Shown here in pieces: positions 54,293-63,373 of a DNA stretch of 64,000 nucleotides. Within the stretch, counting starts at the first letter, position 1. Every line of letters starts with the position of its first letter. The DNA is from Gammaproteobacteria bacterium (GTDB lineage Bacteria > Pseudomonadota > Gammaproteobacteria > JAPPPA01), in assembly GCA_030425645.1 (NCBI GenBank), contig JAUHZK010000005.1, forward strand, positions 205,350-269,349, in the 5' to 3' direction. The notes below the pieces were generated by a model. It worked only from the letters and a program-made list of their open reading frames with translations, was not told the DNA's origin and ran no database searches. Both the position numbers and the translations under genes were made by a program.

Positions 54293-55513
54293 CTAGAAAT
54301 AGCTGGAAAGCATTGACCACATCGGCAAGTAAACGCCTAGCCCAAATACGGCCACAACAGCGGCCAACACACATAACAATGCCGGCTGAACCAATGCACT
54401 TAGCTGTTGAGCCTGATGTTTAGCTTCGTCTTCATAGTATTCACCGATTTGCGACAACAAATCAGATAAGGTCCCGGTGGACTCTCCGATGGCTAAAATT
54501 TCTAAAACTGCCGGCGTGAACAGTCCACTTCTTTGCGCAGCAGAATGTAGTGAATCCCCACCCTTAAGATAACCCTGCAGCGATGCCATACGCTGTTTGA
54601 AATAGGAGTTACCCGCGACATCAGCACTGACCCCCAATGCCCTAACCAGCGGTATCCCCGAATTAGTCATCATTCCCAGAGCATTACAGAACCGCGACAT
54701 CATGCAGTAATTAACTATTCGACTAAACCACGGCACATTCATTTTGGTCCAACCCCAAACGAATTCGCCGCGGGGTAAACGAATAACTAAATTGGCCACA
54801 CAGAAAAACAAAACCAATGCTGCAGCAAAGGCCACGCCATATTTATTTACAAAGCTAGAGCATGCAATAAGCAGCTCTGTCGCCCAGGGCAAATCAGCAC
54901 CTAATTGATGAAATACCTTCTGAAACGCCGGTACTGCAAAAATATTGACCACCAACATAGCAGCCATCAATGCTGCCATAACCACTAAGGGGTAGCGTAG
55001 AGCCTTCCATACGTCGCGCCGAGTCGTTTGCTCGCGGTCAAGTTGGGTAAATATGTCGGCAAAAGCCATATCCAAGCGACCCACCTGTTCTGCAGCGTGA
55101 ACGATGGCAATAGACGCCGGTGACAACAGCTCCTTGTTCCTTTGCAAGGCGCTCGCCAACTCTTGTCCCGTTGCCACATCTTGCGCCACCGCCAAGGTCA
55201 ATCGCTTCAATTGCGGCGTACTGGTACTACGCGCAATACACTCAAGTGCGGTAGAGACCGGCAGCCCAGCTTTCAATAGGCTCGCCATTTGGCGACAAAA
55301 CATAATTCGCTCCGAATCAGACAGCGGGGTAATGCTTATTTGTCCAATTCGCCTAACGGTTTCTGCAAAACTCTGTTTCTCTAGCTCAACAGAAATTGGG
55401 AAGTGGCCGGCCACTGCCAGTGACCTTGCTGCATCTTCCGCGGTCACGGCCGTCTTGATTCCTCGAATCAAATCGCCAGCGCTCGTTCGGGCGACAAAGT
55501 GAAACTGTTTCAT
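54293..55513 (-). CDS. mshG: MSHA inner-membrane platform protein MshG (PilC/GspF type)
   Basis: A 406-residue protein with the duplicated type II secretion F domain. First copy: ERIMFCRQMASLLKAGLPVSTALE; second copy: SRFCNALGMMTNSGIPLVRALG, both typical of GspF/PilC. Three membrane helices occur (about 165-190, 210-240, 375-400). MshG is the inner-membrane platform of the mannose-sensitive haemagglutinin (MSHA) type IV pilus. ATGA overlap with mshE, and the last gene of the minus-strand block seen here. Confidence 0.93.
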   Translation of the reverse strand: MKQFHFVARTSAGDLIRGIKTAVTAEDAARSLAVAGHFPISVELEKQSFAETVRRIGQISITPLSDSERIMFCRQMASLLKAGLPVSTALECIARSTSTPQLKRLTLAVAQDVATGQELASALQRNKELLSPASIAIVHAAEQVGRLDMAFADIFTQLDREQTTRRDVWKALRYPLVVMAALMAAMLVVNIFAVPAFQKVFHQLGADLPWATELLIACSSFVNKYGVAFAAALVLFFCVANLVIRLPRGEFVWGWTKMNVPWFSRIVNYCMMSRFCNALGMMTNSGIPLVRALGVSADVAGNSYFKQRMASLQGYLKGGDSLHSAAQRSGLFTPAVLEILAIGESTGTLSDLLSQIGEYYEDEAKHQAQQLSALVQPALLCVLAAVVAVFGLGVYLPMWSMLSSYF

Positions 55514-57054
55514 TTGGTCAGCCCTTCTGCATTACCGAGTACGCGCCTAATTTCAGCGAACGTAGTCTGTCCTTGGTCCGCTTTCTCGAACGCCGACACC
55601 CATAGACTATTTTTTTGTAGTTGTTGTTTTTCAAATGTATCTAGCTGATTCTCGAGCATCGCGCTGCCAAGCTCATCACTTAGCTCAAGCAACTCATAAA
55701 CACCTACACGCCCTCTGAGTCCGCTACCGCCGCAATGGTGGCAGCCTTTGCCCTCTTTATATTTACTTGGAGCCGGCATAGAAAATGACGACAGCCAGGC
55801 AAGGTCTGCTTTTGAAACCTCCCTAGGCTCAGCACAGAATTGGCAAACTTTACGTAGCAGACGCTGCGCAACCACAAGTCGCAACGCGCCTGCCACCAAA
55901 TATTTTTCCACTCCCATGTCTAGCAAACGAGGTAACGCCGACTGCGCGTCGTTGCAATGCAAAGTAGAGAGCAGTAAGTGTCCGGTCATCGCTGCTCTAA
56001 CCGCCATTTCGGCTGTCTCTTTATCGCGCATTTCACCAACCAAAATCACATCTGGGTCATGCCGTAATGCGACACGCAATACATCAGCGAAACCAAGGCC
56101 GATTTTGTTATTTACCTGCACTTGAGTGGCCCGTTCAACCTCCACTTCAATGGGATCTTCAACGGTAAGCAATTTACGTTCTGAGGTATCAAGCTCAGAC
56201 AACAACGCGTTCAAGGTTGTGCTTTTACCGCTACCGGTAGGACCAACAACTAAGACCATCCCCTGAGGGTCCTGCAATACTTTTTGTATCACCGAAGTCT
56301 GCGCAGCATTGAAGCCGAGATGCCCTAGCTCACGGCGTTGTTTCGACTTCACTTGCAGACGCATAGTGACGGATTCGCCATATGCAGTCGGCATTGTCGC
56401 GATCCTAACTTCTACCTCTTGCTCTAGCAGCGGCATTACAAAGCGCCCCTCTTGCGGTATTCGCTTTTCGGCGATATCTAGCTCAGCCATTAGCTTTAAG
56501 CGGATAACCAAGGCAGCAAAGATATTGACCTTGTCAACGCGCTGCTCTTGCAATAAGCCGTCTACTCGTTGGCGAATCCTAAAGCTCGCCGGGCCCGGCT
56601 CAAGGTGGATATCTGAACTTCCCAGCTCCAAAGCATCTACAAATATGTTTTGTAACAACTTCATGACTGGCGCATCTTCAGCACTCGTAGCATCACCTGC
56701 GGCACTCGACATCGTTACTTGATGCTGAGATAGCTCCTGCTCCAATACTCTGGCAATCTTCCTAATTTCATCAGAGCGTCGGTAAGAACGCTGGAGCATT
56801 TCGCTAAGCAAGCTTTGCTCACAAGGAACCGCTATCACATCAGCGGCTAAAGTAGCTTTTAACTCGTCGATGGCGAAGATATTTTCACAATCTAGCATCG
56901 CCACAACCACCGACTCGCCCTCACGCCGAACCGGTATCGCGCCTAAACGCAGTGCACTGCTATGAGGTAGTTTGGCCAGCAATTCAGCGTCTGGTCTATC
57001 CCCTATGTTTAGGATCTCATGACCTGCCGGTGAAACGACGCTTAGTGCACTCAC
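55510..57054 (-). CDS. mshE: MSHA pilus extension ATPase MshE
   Basis: A 514-residue GspE/PilB-family ATPase. Walker A GPTGSGKSTTLNALL, the Asp box, and the C-terminal zinc site CQFCAEP...CHHCGGSGL are all present. The N-terminus has only the second half of the usual MshEN region (AIPVRREGESVVVAMLDCENIFAIDELKA, typical), and the part that carries the c-di-GMP motif in MshE is missing. The GTG start is preceded by GAGGGG and lies two codons after the in-frame stop of mshN, so no longer start is possible in this frame. Confidence 0.93.
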   Translation of the reverse strand: MSALSVVSPAGHEILNIGDRPDAELLAKLPHSSALRLGAIPVRREGESVVVAMLDCENIFAIDELKATLAADVIAVPCEQSLLSEMLQRSYRRSDEIRKIARVLEQELSQHQVTMSSAAGDATSAEDAPVMKLLQNIFVDALELGSSDIHLEPGPASFRIRQRVDGLLQEQRVDKVNIFAALVIRLKLMAELDIAEKRIPQEGRFVMPLLEQEVEVRIATMPTAYGESVTMRLQVKSKQRRELGHLGFNAAQTSVIQKVLQDPQGMVLVVGPTGSGKSTTLNALLSELDTSERKLLTVEDPIEVEVERATQVQVNNKIGLGFADVLRVALRHDPDVILVGEMRDKETAEMAVRAAMTGHLLLSTLHCNDAQSALPRLLDMGVEKYLVAGALRLVVAQRLLRKVCQFCAEPREVSKADLAWLSSFSMPAPSKYKEGKGCHHCGGSGLRGRVGVYELLELSDELGSAMLENQLDTFEKQQLQKNSLWVSAFEKADQGQTTFAEIRRVLGNAEGLTK

Positions 57055-57057
57055 TTT

Positions 57058-58074
57058 CTAAGCCCCTCTCAGTTTTGCTAACCGACCGATAGAAAGCTCC
57101 CCCAGTGGACTTTTCATACCTTGCTGCTGCACGATCCTGCGATACACCGCCGTTGCAGAACCAATGTTGCCAAGCGCTTCGTGGCAGACCCCCAAACCAA
57201 CTAGGGCTTTGACGTGATTGGGGTTCAAAATTAGTTGCTCTCGATACCAGTAGAGCGCCTTAGCATATTGTCTATCTCGATAAAACAACCGTGCTAAATA
57301 CAGCTCACCAACCCCACGAAAGTTCTGCTCACCGGTATGTCGTTCAACAACCGCTATAGCTGCCTTAATGTTGCCGCTTTGCTCCAGCTGTCTCGACTTC
57401 TCCAACCAACCGGTCGACGCAGTCGAGACGCTAATACTCGGCTCATTAACAGCTGTTATTGGGGATTTAAGCGCAGCTTTTTCTGCCTTACGAGCAACCT
57501 TTGCCTTTGGTTCTTTCCTCTCAGCTTGAACTGACGCCACCTTTTGAATAGGAACCTCGGCGCCCGCAGCCCTCGCCTTCGACCGGTCTACTTTTTCAAT
57601 TGGTTGTGAAGAAACCAATTCGACTTCGGTCTTAGCAAGTTCGTCCTTTGGCGCAGGTTTTGTAGTCAGACTATAGGGACGCAGGCTCATCTCCAGAACC
57701 TCAGCGTTTGCCCCTTTAACCTCGATGGTTTCGGAGGAATTTACTGGCAAGCTAACTTCGCCATCAGTCACTGATAACACTTTGCGTTCGATCTCGGCCA
57801 CCTGTTTTTCTTGTGCGACTTCAACAACCTCCGCAGTACCGGTTAGCGATTGATCAACCGACATTGCGACTCGCTGGCCTTGCTCGGCTGGTGCTTGGGA
57901 TAACAACAACCACAGGCAAATAGATGCGGATGAAATTAACGCCACCGGTGCTGCAAACCACACCAGTTCTCTAGAAGCCGGCTTATCTTGATTTTTTCTT
58001 TCCCAATGAAAGGGCATAGTGTGCACGCCTACGACAGGATCAACTTTTCTTAGCGCTTCCGCGATTACAGACAT
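57058..58074 (-). CDS. mshN: MSHA biogenesis protein MshN (TPR)
   Basis: A 338-residue protein with the MshN opening MSVIAEALRKVDP, a single membrane helix (about 30-52) and a charged variable linker. The C-terminal part has TPR-like repeats: GVGELYLARLFYRDRQYAKALYWYREQ and ALVGLGVCHEALGNIGSATAVYRRI. It is a MSHA-locus component that likely contacts the secretin and ATPase modules. The TAG at 57060-57058 is in frame with the mshE start. GGAGAG is upstream of its ATG. Confidence 0.88.
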   Translation of the reverse strand: MSVIAEALRKVDPVVGVHTMPFHWERKNQDKPASRELVWFAAPVALISSASICLWLLLSQAPAEQGQRVAMSVDQSLTGTAEVVEVAQEKQVAEIERKVLSVTDGEVSLPVNSSETIEVKGANAEVLEMSLRPYSLTTKPAPKDELAKTEVELVSSQPIEKVDRSKARAAGAEVPIQKVASVQAERKEPKAKVARKAEKAALKSPITAVNEPSISVSTASTGWLEKSRQLEQSGNIKAAIAVVERHTGEQNFRGVGELYLARLFYRDRQYAKALYWYREQLILNPNHVKALVGLGVCHEALGNIGSATAVYRRIVQQQGMKSPLGELSIGRLAKLRGA

Positions 58075-58086
58075 AACATTACTCTC

Positions 58087-59007
58087 CTACACAACCGCAA
58101 ATGCCAACGCCATCAGCAATGCACTTGCACCAAAGCCCAGCAGTAATCCGGCCGTTATTTGACTAGCCATCACACGCCTTACGGCGCTCGTTTTCCCAAC
58201 TTGAAATGAACACTCCGTCAGTGCTCGACAGACATCTTTGGTTAGCACGCGCTGATGGCGATTTGCGTATGCCGAGACCAAAGCCAGGTTAGCGACCACG
58301 TTAATTACCCGCGGGTTACCCTTGGCATGCTTGAGCAAAAGCCCCAAAGCTTCTTCATGAAACAACTGCATGTTACGACCACCGGCATTGACTACCCGAC
58401 CGATCAAATACGCGCGAGCATCCTCTGCAGAAAGCGGCTTCAAACGCACATCTAGAACAATCCTTTGCCTTAGGGCGGCCAATTCAGGCCGCATTAACAA
58501 GTCGTCTAGCTCATTCGAACCAAACAACACAACCTGCAAAAGTCGGCTATCTCGCGTGTCTAAGTTGGCCAACAGCCGCAAGCTTTCAAGTGCCTCAACA
58601 CCAATACCCTGACTTTCATCGAGAACAATAACGGCCGTACGGCCCGCCGCACGTAAATCAATAAGCCTCAAATAAATTTCACGGACAACACTGTCATCAT
58701 CTAACCCCGCATCGATTTTGATGCCAAGCTCCTGAGCCACTACACGCTGAATACCGGAAACATTCTGTGGTGGCGACGGCAAGTAAATAACGAATTTACT
58801 GTCGTCCAAGCTATCGATCAGCATCCGGCAGAGCAGGGTTTTACCCATCCCAATATCACCGCTAATCTTCAAAAAACCATGCCCAGCAGAAATGCAATAC
58901 TGAAGAGACATCAGCGTATCTGCATGCTGCGGCATCGCAGTGTATTGCCGCGTGTCCGGTGTTAGGTCAAACGGCGGGTACTCAAGTTGGAAGTAATCTG
59001 CATACAT
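58087..59007 (-). CDS. mshM: MSHA biogenesis ATPase MshM (ExeA-like)
   Basis: A 306-residue AAA-type ATPase, starting at the ATG at 59007 (MYADYFQLEYPPFDLTPDTR), five bases after the mshL stop; the longer reading begins inside mshL and is rejected. Walker A is GDIGMGKTLLCRML and Walker B VIVLDESQGI, as in ExeA-type proteins that help secretin placement through the cell wall. A C-terminal membrane helix (about 285-305) is visible. Confidence 0.9.
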   Translation of the reverse strand: MYADYFQLEYPPFDLTPDTRQYTAMPQHADTLMSLQYCISAGHGFLKISGDIGMGKTLLCRMLIDSLDDSKFVIYLPSPPQNVSGIQRVVAQELGIKIDAGLDDDSVVREIYLRLIDLRAAGRTAVIVLDESQGIGVEALESLRLLANLDTRDSRLLQVVLFGSNELDDLLMRPELAALRQRIVLDVRLKPLSAEDARAYLIGRVVNAGGRNMQLFHEEALGLLLKHAKGNPRVINVVANLALVSAYANRHQRVLTKDVCRALTECSFQVGKTSAVRRVMASQITAGLLLGFGASALLMALAFAVV

Positions 59008-59011
59008 GACA

Positions 59012-60649
59012 TTACCAATCCTGCATTCCCAAAGTCTGCGAAACACCTGTCCAGTCGCCGTTTTCAACGACCACCGGACGAAGCAGGATGACCAGTTCTT
59101 TTTTCAGCTCTGAATTGCGCCGCTGCCCAAAGGCACCGCCAACCACGGGTACATCGGACAAGCCCGGAATGCCCGCGCGCTGATTATCCGTAACGCTTTG
59201 CATCAGGCCGCCGATAACAACTACCTGGCCGCTCTTGGCACGAATCACTGAGTCGGACTCACGTACGTTCGCGGTTGCCAACGGCACAGTCTGGCTGCCA
59301 TTGCCCAAGGGCAATAGTTTGTTAGTTTCAGAAACTTCGCTAATAGTTGGGTGTACGTGCAGCGTGATAATCCCGTTATCACTTACCTGCGGTGTCACGT
59401 CTAATGCAATTCCCGAGAAAAATGGAGTTAAGGAAACAGACGGCGAAGTCGTGGTGGCACCAGAGGTGCTGGTGGTGGTAGTCGCTATATCAGTTACGAA
59501 GAATTCATCAGTGCCGACCTTAATTACAGCTTTCTGATTATTGAGCGTTGACACTCTTGGGCTAGACAGGACCTGAACATCTCCCTGTTGCTTAAGCAGC
59601 TCAATAAAGCCTCCAAAGTCATTTCCTTGGAAACCAAGATTAAAAACCCCACCAAAGGCAGCAACGTCATTCAAAGACGGGAAAGCATTGCCACTAGGCC
59701 CAACTTGGCCGGCATTTCCCCGAACCCCTGACCCCACACCGTTAAGAACTGACCCGCCGCCAATTTGGTTAGCAAAGAACCCGTTACCGCTACTATTTAG
59801 GGCTAGACCTGACCAATTAATACCGGACTGAAAACCCTCACTCAACGTCACCTCGAGTATCTTTGCCTCTAGCATCACCTGCCGAGAAACATTGGCTTCC
59901 ATAGCCTCCAGCAGCTGTTTAATCTGGCGTAACTCTCTCAAGCTAGCGGTCACCACAACCACGCCGCTTTGTGGGCTTAAGCTAACGTTACGGCCTGGCT
60001 TGGCCTCGATTATCTGGCCTAAGCCTTGTTCCAGCTCGGCCCAAAAATCTGAACGATTGACCGTTTGAATGTCCACGTTACCAGTCGCATATCTATGATT
60101 GTCGGGGCGCTTTCCATCACTGATCGCCGGTGGCTGAGACATATCGCCGGCATGCACTTGGCTATGTGACTTCCCCTCTCGAGCGACTGCTAGATAATCA
60201 ACTTTAAACATCCGTGTCTGCAAGTCACCGGTGATAATCCGATAGCCATAATCATTTTTCTCGAAGTCATATCCATAAACGTCTGCAACGGCGTTGAGCG
60301 CCTCTTCTATGGTGACGTTTTTGAGCGTTAAAGATATAGTTCCAGACAGTTTCTTGGGTAACACCAGATTTTCGCCAGTGCCGCTCACTAAGCTCATAAA
60401 GAACTTCCGCGCAGGCATCGCAACGGCGCTGATGTCGAACCTCTCTTCTACCTCTGGCATAGAGTAGTTAAACGACATCAACTGATCGAGCTCTTCTACC
60501 GAGACTGGTATCGGTTGATTCTCTTGCGTGCTTTCTAGCGGCGCAAATGCAAGCGCATCTTCGAAGCTGGAAGCCCCACTCCTGTCTTTCCCAGTGTGAG
60601 CACACCCGGAAATAATTCCACCCATTAATAAGATCATCATTTTTTTCAT
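59012..60649 (-). CDS. mshL: MSHA outer-membrane secretin MshL
   Basis: A 545-residue secretin starting at ATG 60649, six bases after AGGAG (60655 is the alternative). It has lipobox ISGC near residue 16. A STN/secretin N domain (LSGTISLTLKNVTIEEALNAV) precedes the secretin core, with VQVLSSPRVSTLNNQKAVIKVG and C-terminal VVIGGLMQSVTDNQRAGIPGLSDVPVVG, the secretin signature. It forms the outer-membrane channel for the pilus. It lies between mshK and mshM in the conserved gene order. Confidence 0.95.
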   Translation of the reverse strand: MKKMMILLMGGIISGCAHTGKDRSGASSFEDALAFAPLESTQENQPIPVSVEELDQLMSFNYSMPEVEERFDISAVAMPARKFFMSLVSGTGENLVLPKKLSGTISLTLKNVTIEEALNAVADVYGYDFEKNDYGYRIITGDLQTRMFKVDYLAVAREGKSHSQVHAGDMSQPPAISDGKRPDNHRYATGNVDIQTVNRSDFWAELEQGLGQIIEAKPGRNVSLSPQSGVVVVTASLRELRQIKQLLEAMEANVSRQVMLEAKILEVTLSEGFQSGINWSGLALNSSGNGFFANQIGGGSVLNGVGSGVRGNAGQVGPSGNAFPSLNDVAAFGGVFNLGFQGNDFGGFIELLKQQGDVQVLSSPRVSTLNNQKAVIKVGTDEFFVTDIATTTTSTSGATTTSPSVSLTPFFSGIALDVTPQVSDNGIITLHVHPTISEVSETNKLLPLGNGSQTVPLATANVRESDSVIRAKSGQVVVIGGLMQSVTDNQRAGIPGLSDVPVVGGAFGQRRNSELKKELVILLRPVVVENGDWTGVSQTLGMQDW

Positions 60650-60710
60650 CTGCATCTCCTAGGCTTTATTCGCCTATCAACTGCTGTCTGTTTTCGTTAA
60701 CACCGAATGG

Positions 60711-61016
60711 TTAGTTGCGACGCTGCTTCAATGAGCTGTCAATCAGCGTCAGCTTTAACCTTTTTTGCCCTTTAACCATTTCCACACCCTCTGTAGTAAT
60801 ACGCTTAAGTGTGTAACCCCGTATTCGACTGCCTGCTTTTAGCTCACGACCATTGATAAAAGCCGAATACTCGCCCCCTCTAAAGAACACCCCTTGTAGC
60901 TCCATCTTTAGGGCAGGTTTGCCCTGCTTGATTGTTGGCGGCTGCATTGGATTGCTGAAAGCAGGATTTATAAAACCAAGGCTCAAAAACAGGGTTGCCA
61001 GGTAGTGCCTTTTCAT
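60711..61016 (-). CDS. mshK: MSHA biogenesis protein MshK (PilP/GspC-like)
   Basis: A 101-residue exported protein; start ATG 61016 (GGAG 11 nt upstream), with GTG 61028 as the alternative that overlaps the mshJ stop. A signal sequence is followed by the compact beta fold of MshK: LKMELQGVFFRGGEYSAFINGRELKAG and RIRGYTLKRITTEGVEM. It sits at the inner membrane and joins the PilMNO-like complex to the secretin. The gene order mshJ-mshK-mshL supports this. Confidence 0.8.
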   Translation of the reverse strand: MKRHYLATLFLSLGFINPAFSNPMQPPTIKQGKPALKMELQGVFFRGGEYSAFINGRELKAGSRIRGYTLKRITTEGVEMVKGQKRLKLTLIDSSLKQRRN

Positions 61017-61024
61017 TTTGTTGC

Positions 61025-61648
61025 TCACTCCAAACTCATCGCAATTTCACTAGCGTTGCCGGTCACTGCGGCAAGTTCAAAAGCAATTAACAGCCGTGTT
61101 TTGTTGTCACGACCTAATTCGAAACTACGCACGTCCCAAATGCTTTCAGATTCCGCCAACGCTGAATGCAATGACTCCGCAGCCTCATAACTGCCTAAAA
61201 ACGTCAAACTCACTCTAAGCAGAGAGAGACTGGCTAATTCACTCAGCTGCGGGCTTGAACTAAAGCTCTGCATACTCACTATCTCAATCTCTTGCTCGCT
61301 TTCTATAAGCGCGTTCAGCTCAGCTAGCAATGCCTGCGATGACCGCAACGTGCTCATTAGAGCCAATGCCTGATGGCGCTGATCGAGCGAAGAAGTGGTT
61401 TCCGCCTCACCACCAAGATCACTGGCATCGACCGTCGCTGTCGCAGTTTTTACCGACAACAGTTTTATTTCTCCTTGGAGCAACTTGGTTTGATTATCGG
61501 CAGCGACTTTGTCGGCATCTATAAAACGCCACTCAGCCGCATACAGCACTAAAACCGGGGCAAACATGGTTGCCAACACAATGAAAAAGAACTCTATTCG
61601 CCTGAAACGATTTAAGGCGATACTGAACACTAAGCGGAGTGACTTCAT
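61025..61648 (-). CDS. mshJ: MSHA biogenesis protein MshJ (PilO-like)
   Basis: A 207-residue protein with an N-terminal membrane helix (about 18-38), a coiled segment (ADNQTKLLQGEIKLL) and a PilO-like C-terminal fold: IEIVSMQSFSSSPQ and VSLTFLGSYEAAESLHSALAESE. GGAGAA precedes the ATG. Overlap of 4 bp with the PilN-like gene upstream. Expected to form the inner-membrane alignment complex with MshI and MshK. Confidence 0.82.
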   Translation of the reverse strand: MKSLRLVFSIALNRFRRIEFFFIVLATMFAPVLVLYAAEWRFIDADKVAADNQTKLLQGEIKLLSVKTATATVDASDLGGEAETTSSLDQRHQALALMSTLRSSQALLAELNALIESEQEIEIVSMQSFSSSPQLSELASLSLLRVSLTFLGSYEAAESLHSALAESESIWDVRSFELGRDNKTRLLIAFELAAVTGNASEIAMSLE

Positions 61649-62217
61649 GGGATTCTCCGAGGACTGAATTTCACAAGAAAAGAAATCTCTGAATGTTTGC
61701 CCTCAGTTTGAGGAGCAAGCTCTAGCTGAGATACTTTGTACGCTTCAATGGCGGTACTTGTGGATAGCTTGTTAAGCCATATATGCAGCTCACCCTGTGA
61801 CAGAGCATGGCCATGCAGCACTACATTGCCGCTATTCACATAGGAAATTCGAGACAACCAAACCGCGGCCACATCGAACTCTCGCAACACCTCTAGCCAA
61901 GGAGGCGTTGGCGTTTTAGCTGGCTGCATTTGGTTAAATTGAGACAACAACTTTGAGAAGCGTGCGTCCGAACCGTCCACCTTGGATACACTTTCGCTAA
62001 AGGGTTCTGTATATCCTGCAAGCTGAACTTTGAGTTCGGACAATTTGGCTTCAGCCAGCGCTAACTGCTGTAGTGACTTTTCACGTTCGGATAGCCAATA
62101 GAATTGACCAACCACCATCAACAGCCCCCCACACACAAGCGCCGTAACCAATACCCAAAGTCGTCGAGAGCGATACGGCGCCTTTAATTCAGCAGTTATA
62201 AAATCTACGTGTTGCAT
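61645..62217 (-). CDS. MSHA-locus PilN-like inner-membrane protein
   Basis: A 190-residue protein with an N-terminal helix (about 20-42), a coiled coil (EREKSLQQLALAEAKLSEL) and the PilN-like fold (WLEVLREFDVAAVWLSRI, VVLHGHALSQGELHIWLNKL). In MSHA loci it lies between mshI and mshJ, as here; some species fuse it with MshI, so no firm symbol is given. Two bases separate it from mshI. Confidence 0.8.
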   Translation of the reverse strand: MQHVDFITAELKAPYRSRRLWVLVTALVCGGLLMVVGQFYWLSEREKSLQQLALAEAKLSELKVQLAGYTEPFSESVSKVDGSDARFSKLLSQFNQMQPAKTPTPPWLEVLREFDVAAVWLSRISYVNSGNVVLHGHALSQGELHIWLNKLSTSTAIEAYKVSQLELAPQTEGKHSEISFLVKFSPRRIP

Positions 62218-62219
62218 GA

Positions 62220-63152
62220 CTAGACAACAGACAAAACGGGCCGCTGAGCGCGATTAAAAGAAATACCATTAGCGGAAAACCGGGCTCCTAAAGCCGCAAA
62301 GGACTCCACGAATAACGGCACACTCATTGAGCGCAAAGCCATCGAGGCTGGTAACAAATCATCGTGGGCGACGCATGACTCACCATCTATTGCTAGCTCT
62401 TCGTCTAGCAGTAGCCAAGCCTCAGAGATAACTTTGCCAGTTTGCTTTTTAAGGTAGCGATCAGCGCCGAGCAAAGAGTCTTTTATCTGGTCTAAATAGT
62501 CGCCGGAACGCTCCAAAGAAAAACGTCTACTAAACAAAAATTGATCTTCGCTCTGAACCACAGCCACCCCATAGTCAGGACCACAGGCAACAGCAGCGGA
62601 GACTGGCGCAGATGATAAGGAATGCAAATACCGGGCAATACACAATTCTGCTATCTGTACGTCTCTAAGACATAAGCCAGCATCTAAGAACGCCTGCCCC
62701 ATATTAGTCAGCAAGGTGTTGGCAACCACTGCTACATGTACGTTGTTTTCACCCTTCGCGCTTAAGGTCTGGTTGGTATCAAAACATCTTACGACTGAGT
62801 TCTCTACTGGAAATGTGACTCGGTCGCTAATCGTCCACCGGATCGCATCCTCAAGTTCATGTTTGGCAACCGGTGGGGCCGCTACCCACATCAGCTGGTA
62901 GCAACTAGGCGCCAACACTAAGCTAGCCGGCATACCTCGCAAACCGAGCTCAGAGGTCAGGCTGCTGAGTACAGATGAAACACCGGCGAGCCCGCCGATA
63001 GGCCTCTCATAAACAGTAGGGCAGTTCTGCCGTCCGAGCACCAGAGAAACTTTGTCAGCGGAAACGCAAACAGACATCAAACAGTACTCAGAGACACTCC
63101 TTGAACGAGCCACCGTAGGTCGCTTTTTAATTTGGTTTTTTCTGTCGAACAT
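62220..63152 (-). CDS. mshI: MSHA biogenesis protein MshI (PilM-like)
   Basis: A 310-residue actin-like cytoplasmic protein: SVCVSADKVSLVLGRQ, then AVACGPDYGVAVVQ and a central domain (DQIKDSLLGADRYLKKQ), as in PilM. It is the first gene of the minus-strand MSHA operon and starts about 23 nt after the predicted sigma-54 transcript start. In Vibrio MshI is longer and contains the PilN part; here the two are separate genes. Confidence 0.82.
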   Translation of the reverse strand: MFDRKNQIKKRPTVARSRSVSEYCLMSVCVSADKVSLVLGRQNCPTVYERPIGGLAGVSSVLSSLTSELGLRGMPASLVLAPSCYQLMWVAAPPVAKHELEDAIRWTISDRVTFPVENSVVRCFDTNQTLSAKGENNVHVAVVANTLLTNMGQAFLDAGLCLRDVQIAELCIARYLHSLSSAPVSAAVACGPDYGVAVVQSEDQFLFSRRFSLERSGDYLDQIKDSLLGADRYLKKQTGKVISEAWLLLDEELAIDGESCVAHDDLLPASMALRSMSVPLFVESFAALGARFSANGISFNRAQRPVLSVV

Positions 63153-63184
63153 AAGTCATTCCATTTGGATTACAGCATGTTCTG

Positions 63185-63200
63185 AGCAATTAGCTTGCCA
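63185..63200 (-). promoter_or_regulatory. Sigma-54 promoter of the mshI operon
   Basis: Read on the minus strand, TGGCAAGCTAATTGCT carries GG, ten bases, GC, the -24/-12 pattern of sigma-54, with the -12 side toward mshI. The transcript would begin near 63175, about 23 nt before the mshI ATG. It is divergent from the pilin promoter. Confidence 0.6.
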
Positions 63201-63205
63201 CCACC

Positions 63206-63241
63206 AAATTGATTATCAATATGCAAAAAATTCGCTTTCTG
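63206..63241 (+). repeat. First copy of a 36-nt imperfect direct repeat
   Basis: This segment is repeated at 63374-63409 with 31 of 36 bases identical. Both copies begin AAATTGATT and contain ATGCAAAAAA followed by a TCGC element. The first copy lies just upstream of the mshI -24 element; the second forms most of the hairpin ahead of the pilin. The duplicated block suggests a shared binding site or a duplicated 5' region. Confidence 0.7.
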
Positions 63242-63307
63242 CAACAGAAAAACCAATGTTTATCAGTTGCTTATATATATAAGGTGCAAAACCGGCCCAG
63301 ATAAAAT

Positions 63308-63323
63308 TGGCACGGTAATTGAT
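63308..63323 (+). promoter_or_regulatory. Probable sigma-54 promoter of the pilin gene
   Basis: TGGCACGGTAATTGAT matches TGGCACG-N4-TTGC except that the final C is A (GG-N10-GA). With it the transcript would start near 63333, leaving a leader of about 95 nt before ATG 63429. Type IV pilin genes in several gammaproteobacteria are sigma-54 dependent, which supports the reading, but the -12 mismatch lowers confidence. Confidence 0.5.
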
Positions 63324-63373
63324 ATGTATCTGACTGCTCGAAGAGAATTTTTCGAAGCATTTATTTACTTTTT

